DNA from: Salinimicrobium sp050750585
GTDB taxonomy: Bacteria > Bacteroidota > Bacteroidia > Flavobacteriales > Flavobacteriaceae
Length of the DNA stretch: 64,000 bases
Reading direction: 5' to 3'
Assembly (NCBI RefSeq): GCF_050750585.1
Contig: NZ_JBOJLM010000002.1
Span: 186,001 to 250,000, forward strand
A model generated the notes under the pieces. That model ran no database searches, had not been told where the DNA came from, and was given only the letters and a program-made list of their open reading frames with translations. Positions within the stretch are counted from its first letter, which is position 1. Each line of letters opens with the position of its first letter. Both the position numbers and the translations under genes were made by a program. Positions 37,501-45,072 of the stretch are shown one piece after another.

Positions 37501-38671
37501 GGCTGCGCGTAAGGGCTGGCTTACTTTGTATGAAGACTTTAATCAGCAGTACACCGAGGTGGAAAATGAGCAGCTGGGCATTAATGCTGAAGTTTCTCTC
37601 CTGCCCAATCTTACCATCCAGTTAACAGCCAACAGGTTGTATTCTGAAACCTTTCAGGAGAATTTCAGGGTAACGGGAGAACAGTATAATCCGCTTACGC
37701 CGCTTACTTTTGGTAACTTCAGTATTTCCACGATTTTGCTTAAGACCGCTTTTAATCAAACTTCGGCTGAATCCTCGGCTACTTTTCAGGAGTTTAGGGA
37801 GAACAGGCTGGCTGTGGCGAGAAGGCTGGCCGTAGCTAATGGATTAGACCCCAATGAAACCGATGCAGAAGGTTATCCGTTAGGTTTTGGTAGGAACAGT
37901 CAGAACGTCCTACTACCGGCGTTTTTGGCGGCTTATTCGGGAGCCGATCCCGATGATGTTAGCCTGGGAGCTTTTAAGGATTTTCCTCTTCCCAACTGGA
38001 ACCTTAAGTACACTGGCTTTATGCGCCTGCCCTGGTTCAGAAAGAATTTCAAGAGATTCTCGGTGAATCATGGTTATACTGCCGGGTATACGGTTAACCA
38101 GTTCCAAAGCAATTTAGATTATAAGCCTGCCAATCCTCGAGAGGTTGATCAGGCCGGGAATTACAAGAGTGAGCTGTTGTTTTCAAACATTAATCTTACC
38201 GAACAGTTTAGTCCGCTTGTGCGGGTAGACCTGGAAATGGCAAATTCGATCAAAATTTTAGCCGATATTCAGAAAGACAGGGCGTTGTCACTGAGCTTTG
38301 ACAACAACCTGCTTACCGAAATCAACGGAAACCAATATACCCTTGGGCTGGGATACCGCATAAAAGATTTAAAAATAGACACGAAGTTTGGAGGGCGTCA
38401 AAGGATACTGAGCAGCGACCTTAACTTTAAAGCGGATGTTTCTTACCGGCACAATGAGACGGTAATTAGATATCTCGATATTGATAATAGCCAGGTGACG
38501 GCGGGGCAGGATATATGGGCTATTTATTTTAAGGCAGATTATGCCCTTTCCAAGAACCTTACAGCCGAAATATATTACGATCACAGTTTCTCTGAATATG
38601 CCATTTCCACCGCATATCCGCAAACCACCATACGTTCGGGCGTAACTTTGAGATATAACTTCGGAAATTAA
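31517..38671 (+). CDS. sprA: SprA, type IX secretion/gliding motility outer-membrane translocon
   Basis: 2384 residues, the very large size of the SprA/Sov family. An N-terminal signal peptide ends near SSPALAQDT (about residue 33). Long aromatic and Gly-rich beta-strand repeats continue to a final aromatic-ended strand (RSGVTLRYNFGN). SprA forms the large beta-barrel pore of the type IX secretion system that exports adhesins, hydrolases and gliding proteins. The ATG overlaps the ruvA stop (ATGA), so translation is probably coupled. A degenerate half of the dispersed near-palindrome occurs at about 35968-35985. No frameshift seen. Confidence 0.96.
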   Translation: MTPLEQNYNSRFWLTISLAFLGVLVFSSPALAQDTLVQQDTTKTGYSLGKLRLPNPNSIVASYTYDPVLDRYVYTETLGRLNITAPLILTPQEYQELVIQEGMQQYFKEKSDALSGRKEGTEEGQRDLLPGFYVNSDFFQNIFGGGDIEFIPQGSVALDLGVLYSKRDNPAFSPRNRSSFTFDFDQRIQLSLLGNVGERLKVTANYDTESTFDFQNQLKLEYTPTEDDIIQKIEVGNITMPLNSALIQGAQSLFGIKTQLQFGKTTITGVFSEQKSERRTVNVEGGATVQEFDKFAIEYDENKHFFLAHYFRDQYDEALENYPFINSSVQITRVQVWVTNRTNNVQNLTNTRNIVAIQDLGEAPVPGNIGLENAPAGFFNRPEGSFADNRNNDLNPFGITGPQESVLTPAIRDVARVESGFGGLQVSEGRDYVKLENARQLKPTEYRLDTRLGYISLNQRLASDEILAVAFQYTVGGEVYQVGEFASDGIDASGGTGIESSVSQNLVVKMLKSSVTNVDEPVWDLMMKNIYNLAAFNLEREDFRMNIVYTDPQPLNYITGVDGVPLPEDVEQTTLLRVFNLDNLNVAGDPISGGDGFFDFVPGITINAETGNIIFTSVEPFGSYLFRKLDPNPNTGSEMYELPETWNANQQKYVFRALYETTKTQAEQEQAEKNKFQLRGRYKSSNVEGISIGAFNVPQGSVTVTAGGRVLQEGVDYVVNYQFGRVQILDEALLASNIPIQISTENNALFGQQTKRFTGINVEHLFNENFLMGATYLNLNERPLTQKSNYSYEPINNTILGLNLNYSTELPFLTRWVNKLPNIDTDVVSNLSLRGEVAYLIPGAPKGSEFDGRATTYVDDFEAAQTSIAIDNPLGWELSSVPLGFGGELANGNLATNYKRAKLAWYSIDPVFYGSSRPSGVSDSDLSSYASRRVFLNEIFPNVDVVQGQSQVLYTLDLAYYPNMRGPYNFNPQAAGGNALPNPAENFGGISRAINSTNFEQSNVEYIEFWMMDPFLYSENAGNNGGKLVFNLGNISEDVLKDGRKQYENGLPVNGGVENTTSTEFGKVPSNQSLIYAFNTEGQERLNQDVGYDGLSDVEEAVQYSGFGNLPDPAADNYDYFLNASGGILERYYDYNGIDGNSPPDVTNTNRGNSTLPTVEDLNRDNTMNTVDSYYEYEVPVFPNMNIDNSRYVTDVKNFSISLPNGQEMPVRWLQFKVPIYEPTAAKGGIGDFRSIRFMRMFVTDFEQPTVLRFGTMDLVRGDYRRYTQTLDPDKSDPVNENTTFTVSSVSIEENENRQPIPYVLPPGVDREELMNNNTQVRQNEQSLAVNVCDLEPQDSRGVYKNFQLDMRQYKNLEMFIHAEPVVNRLKWQEGELVAFVRIGTDFTDNFYQIEIPLKPTEFGAVSASEIWPVENRMILPLELLQEVKATVIGNPELVSTELNFFSEAGDRVTADTPYEVGQLRIGIKGNPSFGNVRMLMLGVKNGLSEASSRNLCGEVWFNELRLSELNNQGGWAAIVNMDANVADFANLSATGRKSTVGFGSLEQGPNQRSREDFLQYDVVSNLNMGQLLPRNWGLRIPVSYSYGEELITPKYDPEFLDLELETVLDNAATDEIRDDLQERAEDYTRRQSINVIGLRKERVDEDKPMPYDIENLSVSGSYNQVDHRDFEIEDAFDQTVRVGATYDYTFAPVNIEPLRNVKALDSSAYLALLRDFNFNVFPSNITATSTIFRQYNEQKFREINLPPGFLNGIPTLYQRNFLFDWQYTINYNFTKSLRLNFDSSTNRVVRNYFDDENNPDTTTRVWDGFFNTGIPNQHFQSLQINYDLPLSKIPALGFLKTTYSYTGNFQWERGSEIFETLENVPDLGNSIQNSNVHQISANLEMQTLYDYIGLKKRTRPGGGPNTIEERSKAVPTLGNKPTAPSQADVARLGAGDRTYNTLVGLLTSIRRIQVNYQENNGIFLPGYTNDIGFLGTWNPTLGFTLGSQEDVRYMAARKGWLTLYEDFNQQYTEVENEQLGINAEVSLLPNLTIQLTANRLYSETFQENFRVTGEQYNPLTPLTFGNFSISTILLKTAFNQTSAESSATFQEFRENRLAVARRLAVANGLDPNETDAEGYPLGFGRNSQNVLLPAFLAAYSGADPDDVSLGAFKDFPLPNWNLKYTGFMRLPWFRKNFKRFSVNHGYTAGYTVNQFQSNLDYKPANPREVDQAGNYKSELLFSNINLTEQFSPLVRVDLEMANSIKILADIQKDRALSLSFDNNLLTEINGNQYTLGLGYRIKDLKIDTKFGGRQRILSSDLNFKADVSYRHNETVIRYLDIDNSQVTAGQDIWAIYFKADYALSKNLTAEIYYDHSFSEYAISTAYPQTTIRSGVTLRYNFGN

Positions 38672-38681
38672 AAGGCGACGC

Positions 38682-38711
38682 TTGACTAAAAGGATTAAAA
38701 AATTACCTTTG
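38682..38711 (+). promoter_or_regulatory. Promoter of gcvH
   Basis: TTG (38682-38684), 19 bases, then TACCTTTG (38704-38711): the Bacteroidetes -33/-7 pair. It predicts a leader of about 14 bases before the ATG at 38731. Confidence 0.7.
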
Positions 38712-38730
38712 TTATAATAAATTCCTAACC

Positions 38731-39111
38731 ATGAAAATTCCAAAAGATTTAAAGTACACCAATGATCACGAATGGGTGAGAATTGAAGGAGATGTTGCAA
38801 TAGTAGGTATTACCGATTTTGCCCAGGGTGAGCTGGGAGATATTGTTTATGTTGAAGTAGAGACTGTAGATGAAACCCTTGATAGAGAAGAGGTTTTTGG
38901 TACTGTTGAAGCTGTAAAAACAGTGTCTGATCTATTTGCACCACTTTCTGGAGAGATCATCGAATTCAATGAGAGCCTTGAAGACGAACCGGAAAAAGTA
39001 AATTCTGATCCTTACGGCGAAGGCTGGATGGTGAAGATCCGTTTTAGCGAGCCATCTCAATTAGACGATCTTTTGAGTGCCGAAGAATATACAGAAATTG
39101 TTGAGGGTTAA
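38731..39111 (+). CDS. gcvH: Glycine cleavage system H protein
   Basis: 126 residues. The lipoyl-Lys63 lies in VFGTVEAVKTVSDLFAP, the GcvH signature. The fold strands NDHEWVRIEG and GDIVYVEVE are present. It shuttles the aminomethyl group between the P, T and L proteins of the glycine cleavage complex in the cytoplasm. The other gcv genes are not in this window. It has its own promoter and is followed by an overlapping VanZ-like gene. Confidence 0.96.
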   Translation: MKIPKDLKYTNDHEWVRIEGDVAIVGITDFAQGELGDIVYVEVETVDETLDREEVFGTVEAVKTVSDLFAPLSGEIIEFNESLEDEPEKVNSDPYGEGWMVKIRFSEPSQLDDLLSAEEYTEIVEG

Positions 39112-39514
39112 ACTCCTTTTCTTTTTTCCGGCCTTAATTTACACGGGCCTAATACTATACCTGTCTCTCATTAACCTGGCCGATACTCCGGTAAAGGACC
39201 TGGGGATGAGCGATAAAACCATGCATGGTGGTGCCTATTTTGGTCTTGGCCTGCTGTGGATGCTATTCGGCCTTTTTACTTTTGAAGAAAAAGGCCTTTT
39301 TAAGAGGATAATGTTTATTTCCCTGGCTTCAGTTGCTTTTGGCATTTTTATTGAGTTTCTTCAGGGTGTAATAACCAGTTATCGTCAACCGGATCTTTTT
39401 GATATTCTTGCTAATACTATCGGAGTGGTAGTGGCCGCAATTGTCGTTTGGATCCTTAGGAAAAATCTAACGAGGTTAAAAGCTAAGATAAATTTAGTTT
39501 TAATGAAAAATTAA
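39101..39514 (+). CDS. VanZ-family membrane protein
   Basis: 138 residues from TTG 39101; a GTG at 39077 and a TTG at 39098 are alternatives. All overlap the gcvH end. Four hydrophobic segments. The VanZ core reads MSDKTMHGGAYFGLG then FGIFIEFLQGVITSYRQPDL and DILANTIGVV, conserved in VanZ-like proteins. Their role is uncertain (VanZ itself lowers teicoplanin binding). Translation is probably coupled to gcvH. Confidence 0.85.
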   Translation: MRVKLLFFFPALIYTGLILYLSLINLADTPVKDLGMSDKTMHGGAYFGLGLLWMLFGLFTFEEKGLFKRIMFISLASVAFGIFIEFLQGVITSYRQPDLFDILANTIGVVVAAIVVWILRKNLTRLKAKINLVLMKN

Positions 39515-39547
39515 TTATTTTAGCCAACCTATAATTAAAACGGAATT

Positions 39548-40273
39548 ATGAAACCCAAAAAGAACCCAAAAGCTGATTTGTCCAGGAGAAGCGTTCTGTT
39601 CTTCCAGATTGGAATGATCGTGATGCTTTTTGTCACCTGGCAGGCGATTGAGTGGAAAACCTACGACAAGGAAGCTATTGATACCGGAATGGTTGATATG
39701 GATGCCTTTGAGGAGGAAGATGTACCAATCACCGAATTGAATACGCCACCACCACCACCACCGCCACCACCACCACCAGCACCCGAGGTTATCGAGATCG
39801 TAGAAGATGAAGAAGAGGTTGAAGAGACCGTGATCGAATCTACCGAGACTAACCAGGAGGAAATCGTGGAAGTTGAAGAAGTAGAGGTTGTTGAAGAAGA
39901 GGAAGAAATTGGGGACGTTCCGTTTGCAGTTATTGAAGATGTACCGGTTTTTCCAGGATGTGAAAATGAAAAGAACAACGAGGCTCGTAAAAACTGTATG
40001 AGTGAAAAGATCAATGATTTCGTAAACCGTAGATTTGATACAGGTTTGGGAAGTGATCTTGGTCTTTCAGGAATTAACAGAATTTACGTTCAGTTCAGGA
40101 TTGAAAAGAACGGTGCTGTAACTGTGTTAGGGGCACGTGCTCCACACCCACGCCTACAGCAGGAAGCTGAAAGAGTAGTGAATATGCTACCTAAGATGCA
40201 ACCTGGTAAACAACGTGGTCAACCGGTTGGGGTATTATACTCTCTGCCTATTACCTTTAGAGTACAGGACTAA
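39548..40273 (+). CDS. TonB-like energy-transducing protein (first copy)
   Basis: 241 residues. One N-terminal helix (about 15-35), a run of eleven prolines (62-72, PPPPPPPPPPPAP), then an acidic Glu/Val-rich linker, then a C-terminal TonB-type domain (about 130-241: VFPGCENEKNNEARKNCMSE ... LPKMQPGKQRGQPVGVLYSL ... ITFRVQD). Such proteins span the periplasm and transmit proton-motive force to TonB-dependent receptors. The two conserved Cys of the C-terminal domain are present. A paralogue follows at 40483. A strong terminator follows at 40296-40325. Confidence 0.9.
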   Translation: MKPKKNPKADLSRRSVLFFQIGMIVMLFVTWQAIEWKTYDKEAIDTGMVDMDAFEEEDVPITELNTPPPPPPPPPPPAPEVIEIVEDEEEVEETVIESTETNQEEIVEVEEVEVVEEEEEIGDVPFAVIEDVPVFPGCENEKNNEARKNCMSEKINDFVNRRFDTGLGSDLGLSGINRIYVQFRIEKNGAVTVLGARAPHPRLQQEAERVVNMLPKMQPGKQRGQPVGVLYSLPITFRVQD

Positions 40274-40295
40274 TTTAGTCTCATAACATATTTAA

Positions 40296-40325
40296 AAATC
40301 CCGCAGCAACTGCGGGATTTTTTTT
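40296..40325 (+). terminator. Intrinsic terminator after first tonB
   Basis: AAAAATCCCGCAG (40296-40308) pairs with CTGCGGGATTTTT (40312-40324), a 13-bp stem with a 3-base loop and T-rich tail. Confidence 0.92.
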
Positions 40326-40482
40326 GCTTTAAACTTTTTGTTTTTATCGATGAAAGGCCTGATTTTCAACAGGCTGCTGCTCTTCGGTCTAATTATTGAT
40401 GTTGTGTTATAGATGTTGTTAAAAAGATGTTTTTAATATCTTTTTTTAATCTGGAAATTCACTAATCTATAAATATATCATT

Positions 40483-41199
40483 ATGAAAAACAAGAAAAGT
40501 GCAAAAGCAGATCTTTCAAAAAGAAGCATCTTATTTTTTCAGCTCGGGCTGGTCCTGGCCCTGTTCCTGGCGTGGCAACTCATAGAATGGCAGGTTTCTT
40601 CGGCACCGGTATCGCAGCAAGATCTCGTTGTGGCCTATGCATTTGAAGAAGAGCCTGTTCCGGTGACGCAGGTAGAAGACGTAAAACCACCCGAACTTCC
40701 GAAGGAAATTACTGAAGAGGTGGAGATCATTAAAGATGACGTCGAAAAGGAGGAAACCCTGATAGCGCCTACAGAAACTCCCGAAAAGATCCTGAAAGTG
40801 GCCGAAGTGGAGTTTGTTGATGAAGAAGAAAAAATAGAAGAATATAATATTCACGCAGTAGAGGAGGTGCCAGTATTCCCCGGATGTGAAAACCTCAAAA
40901 ATAACGATGCCCGCAAACAATGCTTTGGCGAGCAGGTGAACCGGCTGGTGGGTCGCACCTTTGATAAGGCTTTGGGAGAGAAACTGGGGCTTAGTGGGCT
41001 GCACCGCATCTATGTGAGCCTTAAAGTACAAAAAGACGGTACGGTGAAAGCTATTGGGGCGCGTGGGCCTCACCCAAAACTGGAAGAAGAAGCTATACGG
41101 GTTATAAATGCTTTCCCTGAGTTAATTCCGGGGAAGCAGGGTGGTCAACCGGTGGGGGTAATTTATTCATTGCCCATTGTGTTTAGGATTCAGGAATAA
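40483..41199 (+). CDS. TonB-like energy-transducing protein (second copy)
   Basis: 238 residues, a paralogue of the gene at 39548 with the same layout: helix (about 16-33), a linker rich in Pro/Glu/Val without a polyproline run, and a C-terminal TonB-type domain (EVPVFPGCENLKNNDARKQC ... LIPGKQGGQPVGVIYSLPI). The C-terminal halves are clearly alike while the linkers differ, a pattern of recent tandem duplication with linker drift. It ends just before a perfect copy of the dispersed near-palindrome and a terminator. Confidence 0.9.
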   Translation: MKNKKSAKADLSKRSILFFQLGLVLALFLAWQLIEWQVSSAPVSQQDLVVAYAFEEEPVPVTQVEDVKPPELPKEITEEVEIIKDDVEKEETLIAPTETPEKILKVAEVEFVDEEEKIEEYNIHAVEEVPVFPGCENLKNNDARKQCFGEQVNRLVGRTFDKALGEKLGLSGLHRIYVSLKVQKDGTVKAIGARGPHPKLEEEAIRVINAFPELIPGKQGGQPVGVIYSLPIVFRIQE

Positions 41200-41206
41200 A
41201 AGAGTG

Positions 41207-41225
41207 TCAAAAATGGCATTTTTGA
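41207..41225. repeat. Dispersed near-palindrome, perfect 19-mer
   Basis: TCAAAAATGGCATTTTTGA, 8 bases after the second tonB stop, immediately before the terminator stem. Confidence 0.88.
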
Positions 41226-41252
41226 TCCCGCAGTTAGCTGCGGGATTTTTTT
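41225..41252 (+). terminator. Intrinsic terminator after second tonB
   Basis: ATCCCGCAG (41225-41233) pairs with CTGCGGGAT (41238-41246), then a T run. The stem nearly repeats the one after the first tonB, so the terminator was probably duplicated with the gene. Confidence 0.9.
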
Positions 41253-41316
41253 GCGTGAAGGAAATCCATCAGATACTTAAAAAAATGTATCTTTCCCCTG
41301 TAATCCATTCAGCTTT

Positions 41317-43437
41317 GTGCAGGATATGACTAGATTTTACCCGCTCCTCATCTTTTTCCTTCCGCTTTTTGTTTTTCCCCAGACCTTTAAAGGGGATCCG
41401 GAGAGATTTCCGCAGTTTTCGGAATGCAGGGAGGTGGGTTTTGATAAACAGGAACTTTGTTTTAATACTACCCTAAAAAGCAAGATTAAAGAGGGATTTA
41501 TATTGCCCGCTGTTGTTGCTGAAGACAACTATCAGGGTGAAATGGTGGTACTTTTTGAAGTTACCAGTGACGGAAATTTTCAGGTTAACTACATCAATGC
41601 CGCCTACCCCGAACTAAAGGCGGAGTTAAACCGCATTTTTGAGACCCTTCCGAAGATCTCCCCTGCCACATATAACAGCCGGCCCATTGATATGCAGTTT
41701 CGTATGCCCATAAATATTCCATTAGAAGCCGGAGCACCTTCCGCAGTTATTGAGGAAGAGAATGTGAGCGTTGTAAAAGCAGAGGTACCGGAACCGCAGG
41801 AAGAAATTGATATTACCACAGAGTACGAGCAGATAAAGCCACTGGATTTTAATCATCCAAGATTAGATAGTGATATTAATATTCCGCTCTCGCACGAGTT
41901 TTACAGTCGGTTTGAAGATGAGGTGAACATGGTGGGGACTAATTTCCATTCGGCTTCCAAACCTTTTTTGTTTTCAGAAGTAAAAGATTACTACAACTTT
42001 GAAGAAGAACTGCTGGGGCTTCAAAAACCTGTCACCTCCTGGGTGGGGAGAAAGGTGTGGAATGAGCATCTATTTAAATTTCAGGGAGAAGGGTATTGGT
42101 TTACGGTAGATTTTGGGCTTGATGTGCAGGTGGGGAAAGACCTTGATAGTGAGTTGGACGTAACCTACAACAACACACGGGCAGCCATCTTCCAGGGTGG
42201 TTTGGGTAAGAATTTAAATTTTTACTCAGTGGTTTACGAGAACCAGGGAAGGTTTGCCGATTATTTTAACCGTTACGCCGAATCAATAAGACCCGGGAAC
42301 GAAGGTGCTGCTATTATTCCCGGCCGTGGTATTGCCAAACCTTTTATGGGGCAGGGATATGACTATCCTGTCGCCGAAGGCTATCTTTCTTTTAGTCCCG
42401 GGAAATTCTTTAACCTTCAGTTTGGTCATGGGAAGAATTTTATTGGTGATGGGTACAGATCTTTGCTGTTGAGCGATAATGCTTCTCCATATCCATTTTT
42501 TAAACTGAATACCACTTTCTGGAAAATAAAATACACTAACACCTGGATGTCTTTGCGAGATGTTCGCCCAGAGGTAACGGGTGAAGGTTCCTACCGTACC
42601 AAGTTTATGGCGAACCATTATTTGAGCTACAATGTCACAAAACGGCTTAATATTGGCTTTTTTGAATCGGTAATGTGGGAGAATGACAATAACCGCGGCT
42701 TTGATCTTAATTACCTCAATCCTATAATTTTTTACAGGGCTATCGAATTTTCTACCGGGGCGCAGGCAGGTAATGCCATTATTGGTCTCACCGGAAAATA
42801 TAAGTGGAGCAGCAGTTTTCTTACCTATGGGCAGTGGCTTATTGATGAGTTTTCTTCTACTGATGTTTTTGGAGGCGAGGGCAGTTGGAAAAATAAACAC
42901 GGCTTTCAGGTAGGGGCAAAATATTTTAATGCATTCAATATTCAGGATCTTCACTTGCAGCTTGAATACAATCAGGTGCGGCCTTATACCTATTCGCACA
43001 ATACCATCACGCTTAATTATGGCCATGCAAATCAATCTATGGCGCATTTGTGGGGGGCGAATTTCAGGGAATTGGTGGCTATAGCCCGCTACAAAACCGG
43101 GAGGTACTATGGTCATGTAAAAGCCATCTATGGGGAACGCGGCTTTGATTTTCTTGAGAATGGCGCTTATTATGGCGGAAATATCTATCGAACCGAGGAA
43201 GACCGGCCTTTTGAAACAGGTGTGGAAATAGGGCAGGGCAATACCACCCAATCATTTTTTTCGCAAGCTGAAGTAGGATATATTGTTAATCCGGTGACTA
43301 ACCTGAAGTTCTTCGGAAGTTTTATTTACCGGAACTTTGATCCTGAAGTAAACACCGTAAATAATTTTAAAAATACCACCTACTGGTTCAATATTGGGTT
43401 GCGCACCGATATTTTTAACTGGTATTACGATATGTAG
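41317..43437 (+). CDS. TonB-type domain fused to Wzi-like outer-membrane beta-barrel (possible RemB)
   Basis: 706 residues. A signal peptide (about 1-22, LLIFFLPLFVFPQT) precedes a domain at about 28-150 that looks like the TonB C-terminal domain of the two genes upstream (FPQFSECREVG ... CFNTTLKSK ... LPKISPATYNSRPIDMQFRM). After an acidic linker, residues about 185-706 form a Wzi-type beta-barrel ending RTDIFNWYYDM, as in capsule-assembly and RemB-type gliding proteins. A role at the outer membrane in gliding or surface polysaccharide is plausible. No gene name is certain. The fusion and the run of three TonB-domain genes are the unusual features. Confidence 0.75.
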   Translation: MQDMTRFYPLLIFFLPLFVFPQTFKGDPERFPQFSECREVGFDKQELCFNTTLKSKIKEGFILPAVVAEDNYQGEMVVLFEVTSDGNFQVNYINAAYPELKAELNRIFETLPKISPATYNSRPIDMQFRMPINIPLEAGAPSAVIEEENVSVVKAEVPEPQEEIDITTEYEQIKPLDFNHPRLDSDINIPLSHEFYSRFEDEVNMVGTNFHSASKPFLFSEVKDYYNFEEELLGLQKPVTSWVGRKVWNEHLFKFQGEGYWFTVDFGLDVQVGKDLDSELDVTYNNTRAAIFQGGLGKNLNFYSVVYENQGRFADYFNRYAESIRPGNEGAAIIPGRGIAKPFMGQGYDYPVAEGYLSFSPGKFFNLQFGHGKNFIGDGYRSLLLSDNASPYPFFKLNTTFWKIKYTNTWMSLRDVRPEVTGEGSYRTKFMANHYLSYNVTKRLNIGFFESVMWENDNNRGFDLNYLNPIIFYRAIEFSTGAQAGNAIIGLTGKYKWSSSFLTYGQWLIDEFSSTDVFGGEGSWKNKHGFQVGAKYFNAFNIQDLHLQLEYNQVRPYTYSHNTITLNYGHANQSMAHLWGANFRELVAIARYKTGRYYGHVKAIYGERGFDFLENGAYYGGNIYRTEEDRPFETGVEIGQGNTTQSFFSQAEVGYIVNPVTNLKFFGSFIYRNFDPEVNTVNNFKNTTYWFNIGLRTDIFNWYYDM

Positions 43438-43504
43438 TACCTATAAGATATTGATTATCAATATTTATATTTTCTTCAGTTTTAAATTTAACGCTGTCAG
43501 GTTC

Positions 43505-43534
43505 TTGGTAAAAACCAATTAAGAAGTATCTTTG
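43505..43534 (+). promoter_or_regulatory. Promoter of heme O synthase gene
   Basis: TTG (43505-43507), 19 bases, then TATCTTTG (43527-43534): the same -33/-7 spacing as the gcvH promoter. It predicts transcription starting at about 43540, almost on the TTG start codon. Confidence 0.7.
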
Positions 43535-43536
43535 CG

Positions 43537-43555
43537 CCAAAATTGCCATTTTTGG
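43537..43555. repeat. Dispersed near-palindrome overlapping the ctaB start
   Basis: CCAAAATTGCCATTTTTGG, one mismatch, spanning the predicted transcription start and the TTG start codon at 43543. Confidence 0.8.
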
Positions 43556-44454
43556 AAAACACCCAAGTACATAGTCCGTCCGTATCCCTGGTAAGCGATC
43601 TTAAGGAAATTACCAAAATGAGGCTGGCTATAAGCGTAGTATTTTCTTCGGTTGCCGGATATTTCTTAGGAGCAGAATCTATTGATTTTCTTACAGTGAT
43701 CATGCTGGCTATTGGAGGATACTGCCTGGTTGGAGCGTCAAACGCTTATAACCAGATCCTGGAAAAGGATCTTGATCTTTTAATGAAGAGAACTCGCAAC
43801 AGGCCTGTTCCTTCGGGGAGAATGTCAATAAACACTGCGTTTGTTATTGCCAGTACCCTTACGGTGCTGGGTCTCATCATACTTTACCTCATTAATCCGC
43901 GTACGGCCATGTTTGGGGCAATAAGTATACTTCTGTATGTTAGTGTTTATACGCCTTTAAAAACCAAGACCCCACTTTCTGTTTTTGTAGGAGCTTTTCC
44001 TGGTGCTATCCCGTTTATGTTGGGGTGGGTGGCAGCTACGGGAGATTTTGGTATTGAGCCGGGAACCTTGTTCATGATTCAGTTCTTCTGGCAATTTCCG
44101 CATTTTTGGGCCCTGGGCTGGTGGTTGTATGACGATTATGCAAAAGGCGGGTTCTTTATGTTACCTACCGGAAAAAGAGATAAAGGAACTGCAGTGCAAA
44201 TTGTGCTTTATACGCTGTGGACTTTGATCGTTTCCTTGATTCCGGCCACAGGAATGACAGGAGCCCTCTATATTACGCCGCTTTCTGCTGTTCTTGTGTT
44301 TCTTATTGGGTTGGGGATGTTATATTATGCAGTGCAGCTCTACAGGAAAAGAGATGAAAAATCGGCAAAGAAACTTATGCTTGCAAGTGTGTCTTACATT
44401 ACCTTGCTGCAAATAATATATGTATTAGATAAATTAATTCGAGTATGGATTTAA
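43543..44454 (+). CDS. ctaB: Protoheme IX farnesyltransferase (heme O synthase)
   Basis: 303 residues from TTG 43543; the next ATG (43618) would drop 25 residues including the conserved SDLKEITKMRLA segment. UbiA-family prenyltransferase with the Asp-rich motif NAYNQILEKDLDLLMKRTRNRP near residues 67-88 and seven to nine helices, later PHFWALGWWLYDDYAKGG. It makes heme O, the heme A precursor for the caa3 oxidase. It begins the second oxidase gene cluster; its stop overlaps the next gene by 10 bases. Confidence 0.94.
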   Translation: MPFLENTQVHSPSVSLVSDLKEITKMRLAISVVFSSVAGYFLGAESIDFLTVIMLAIGGYCLVGASNAYNQILEKDLDLLMKRTRNRPVPSGRMSINTAFVIASTLTVLGLIILYLINPRTAMFGAISILLYVSVYTPLKTKTPLSVFVGAFPGAIPFMLGWVAATGDFGIEPGTLFMIQFFWQFPHFWALGWWLYDDYAKGGFFMLPTGKRDKGTAVQIVLYTLWTLIVSLIPATGMTGALYITPLSAVLVFLIGLGMLYYAVQLYRKRDEKSAKKLMLASVSYITLLQIIYVLDKLIRVWI

Positions 44455-45026
44455 CACAGGGAACCAGTCAGCACAAGCAGGGCAGGGCAAAAAAGATGAT
44501 GCTTTGGTTCGGGATTATAAGTATGGCCATGATGTTTGCCGGTCTTACCAGTGCCTATGTTGTAAGTAAAAACCGGCCCGACTGGCTTGCTGATCTTCAG
44601 TTGCCGGCTACTTTTATCTGGAGCACGCTGGTTATATTTTTGAGCAGCGTCACTTTTCACATTGCTGAAAAAGCGGTAAAACAGAACAAACACGGTCTGG
44701 CAACCATGGGTCTTGTTGGTACACTGGTGCTTAGCTTAATTTTTATCGGCCTGCAATTCCAGAGCTTTAACGAGCTGCTGGAAACCGGATATTTCTTTAC
44801 CGGAAGTGCCAGTAGTGTAACCACTTCTTTCCTTTATTTGATTGTTGGGTCGCATTTAGTGCACCTTTTAGGAGGAATAATTGTACTTTTAGTAATAATT
44901 TATAACCATTTTAAACAGAAGTACTATGCAGGGCAAACACTTGGCTTAGAACTTGGTGCTACCTTTTGGCACTTTGTTGATGCCCTTTGGATTTACCTGT
45001 TTTTATTTTTATATTTCTTTAGATAA
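44445..45026 (+). CDS. Cytochrome c oxidase subunit III-like protein
   Basis: 193 residues, five hydrophobic helices, ending AT(F)WHFVDALWIYLFLFLYFF, the subunit III C-terminal signature. A second subunit-III-like gene follows at 45073, so one may be a paralogue or an assembly-type form. It starts 10 bases inside the end of ctaB. Membrane location; helps the oxidase stay stable during proton pumping. It is the plain short form, without the insert found in the next gene. Confidence 0.88.
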   Translation: MDLTQGTSQHKQGRAKKMMLWFGIISMAMMFAGLTSAYVVSKNRPDWLADLQLPATFIWSTLVIFLSSVTFHIAEKAVKQNKHGLATMGLVGTLVLSLIFIGLQFQSFNELLETGYFFTGSASSVTTSFLYLIVGSHLVHLLGGIIVLLVIIYNHFKQKYYAGQTLGLELGATFWHFVDALWIYLFLFLYFFR

Positions 45027-45036
45027 ATAAAAAACC

Positions 45037-45044
45037 TATTTTTG
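45037..45044 (+). promoter_or_regulatory. -7 box upstream of second coxC
   Basis: TATTTTTG, a perfect TAnnTTTG match 29 bases before the ATG; no clear -33 element. Confidence 0.4.
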
Positions 45045-45072
45045 CCCATACTTTAAAAATCAAACTCTTTCT

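Noticed and set aside
42283..43251. Long minus-strand frame of 322 codons inside the barrel gene
   Set aside because: Antisense shadow of the TonB-domain/barrel gene; no recognisable domain, and the plus frame has signal peptide and barrel pattern.
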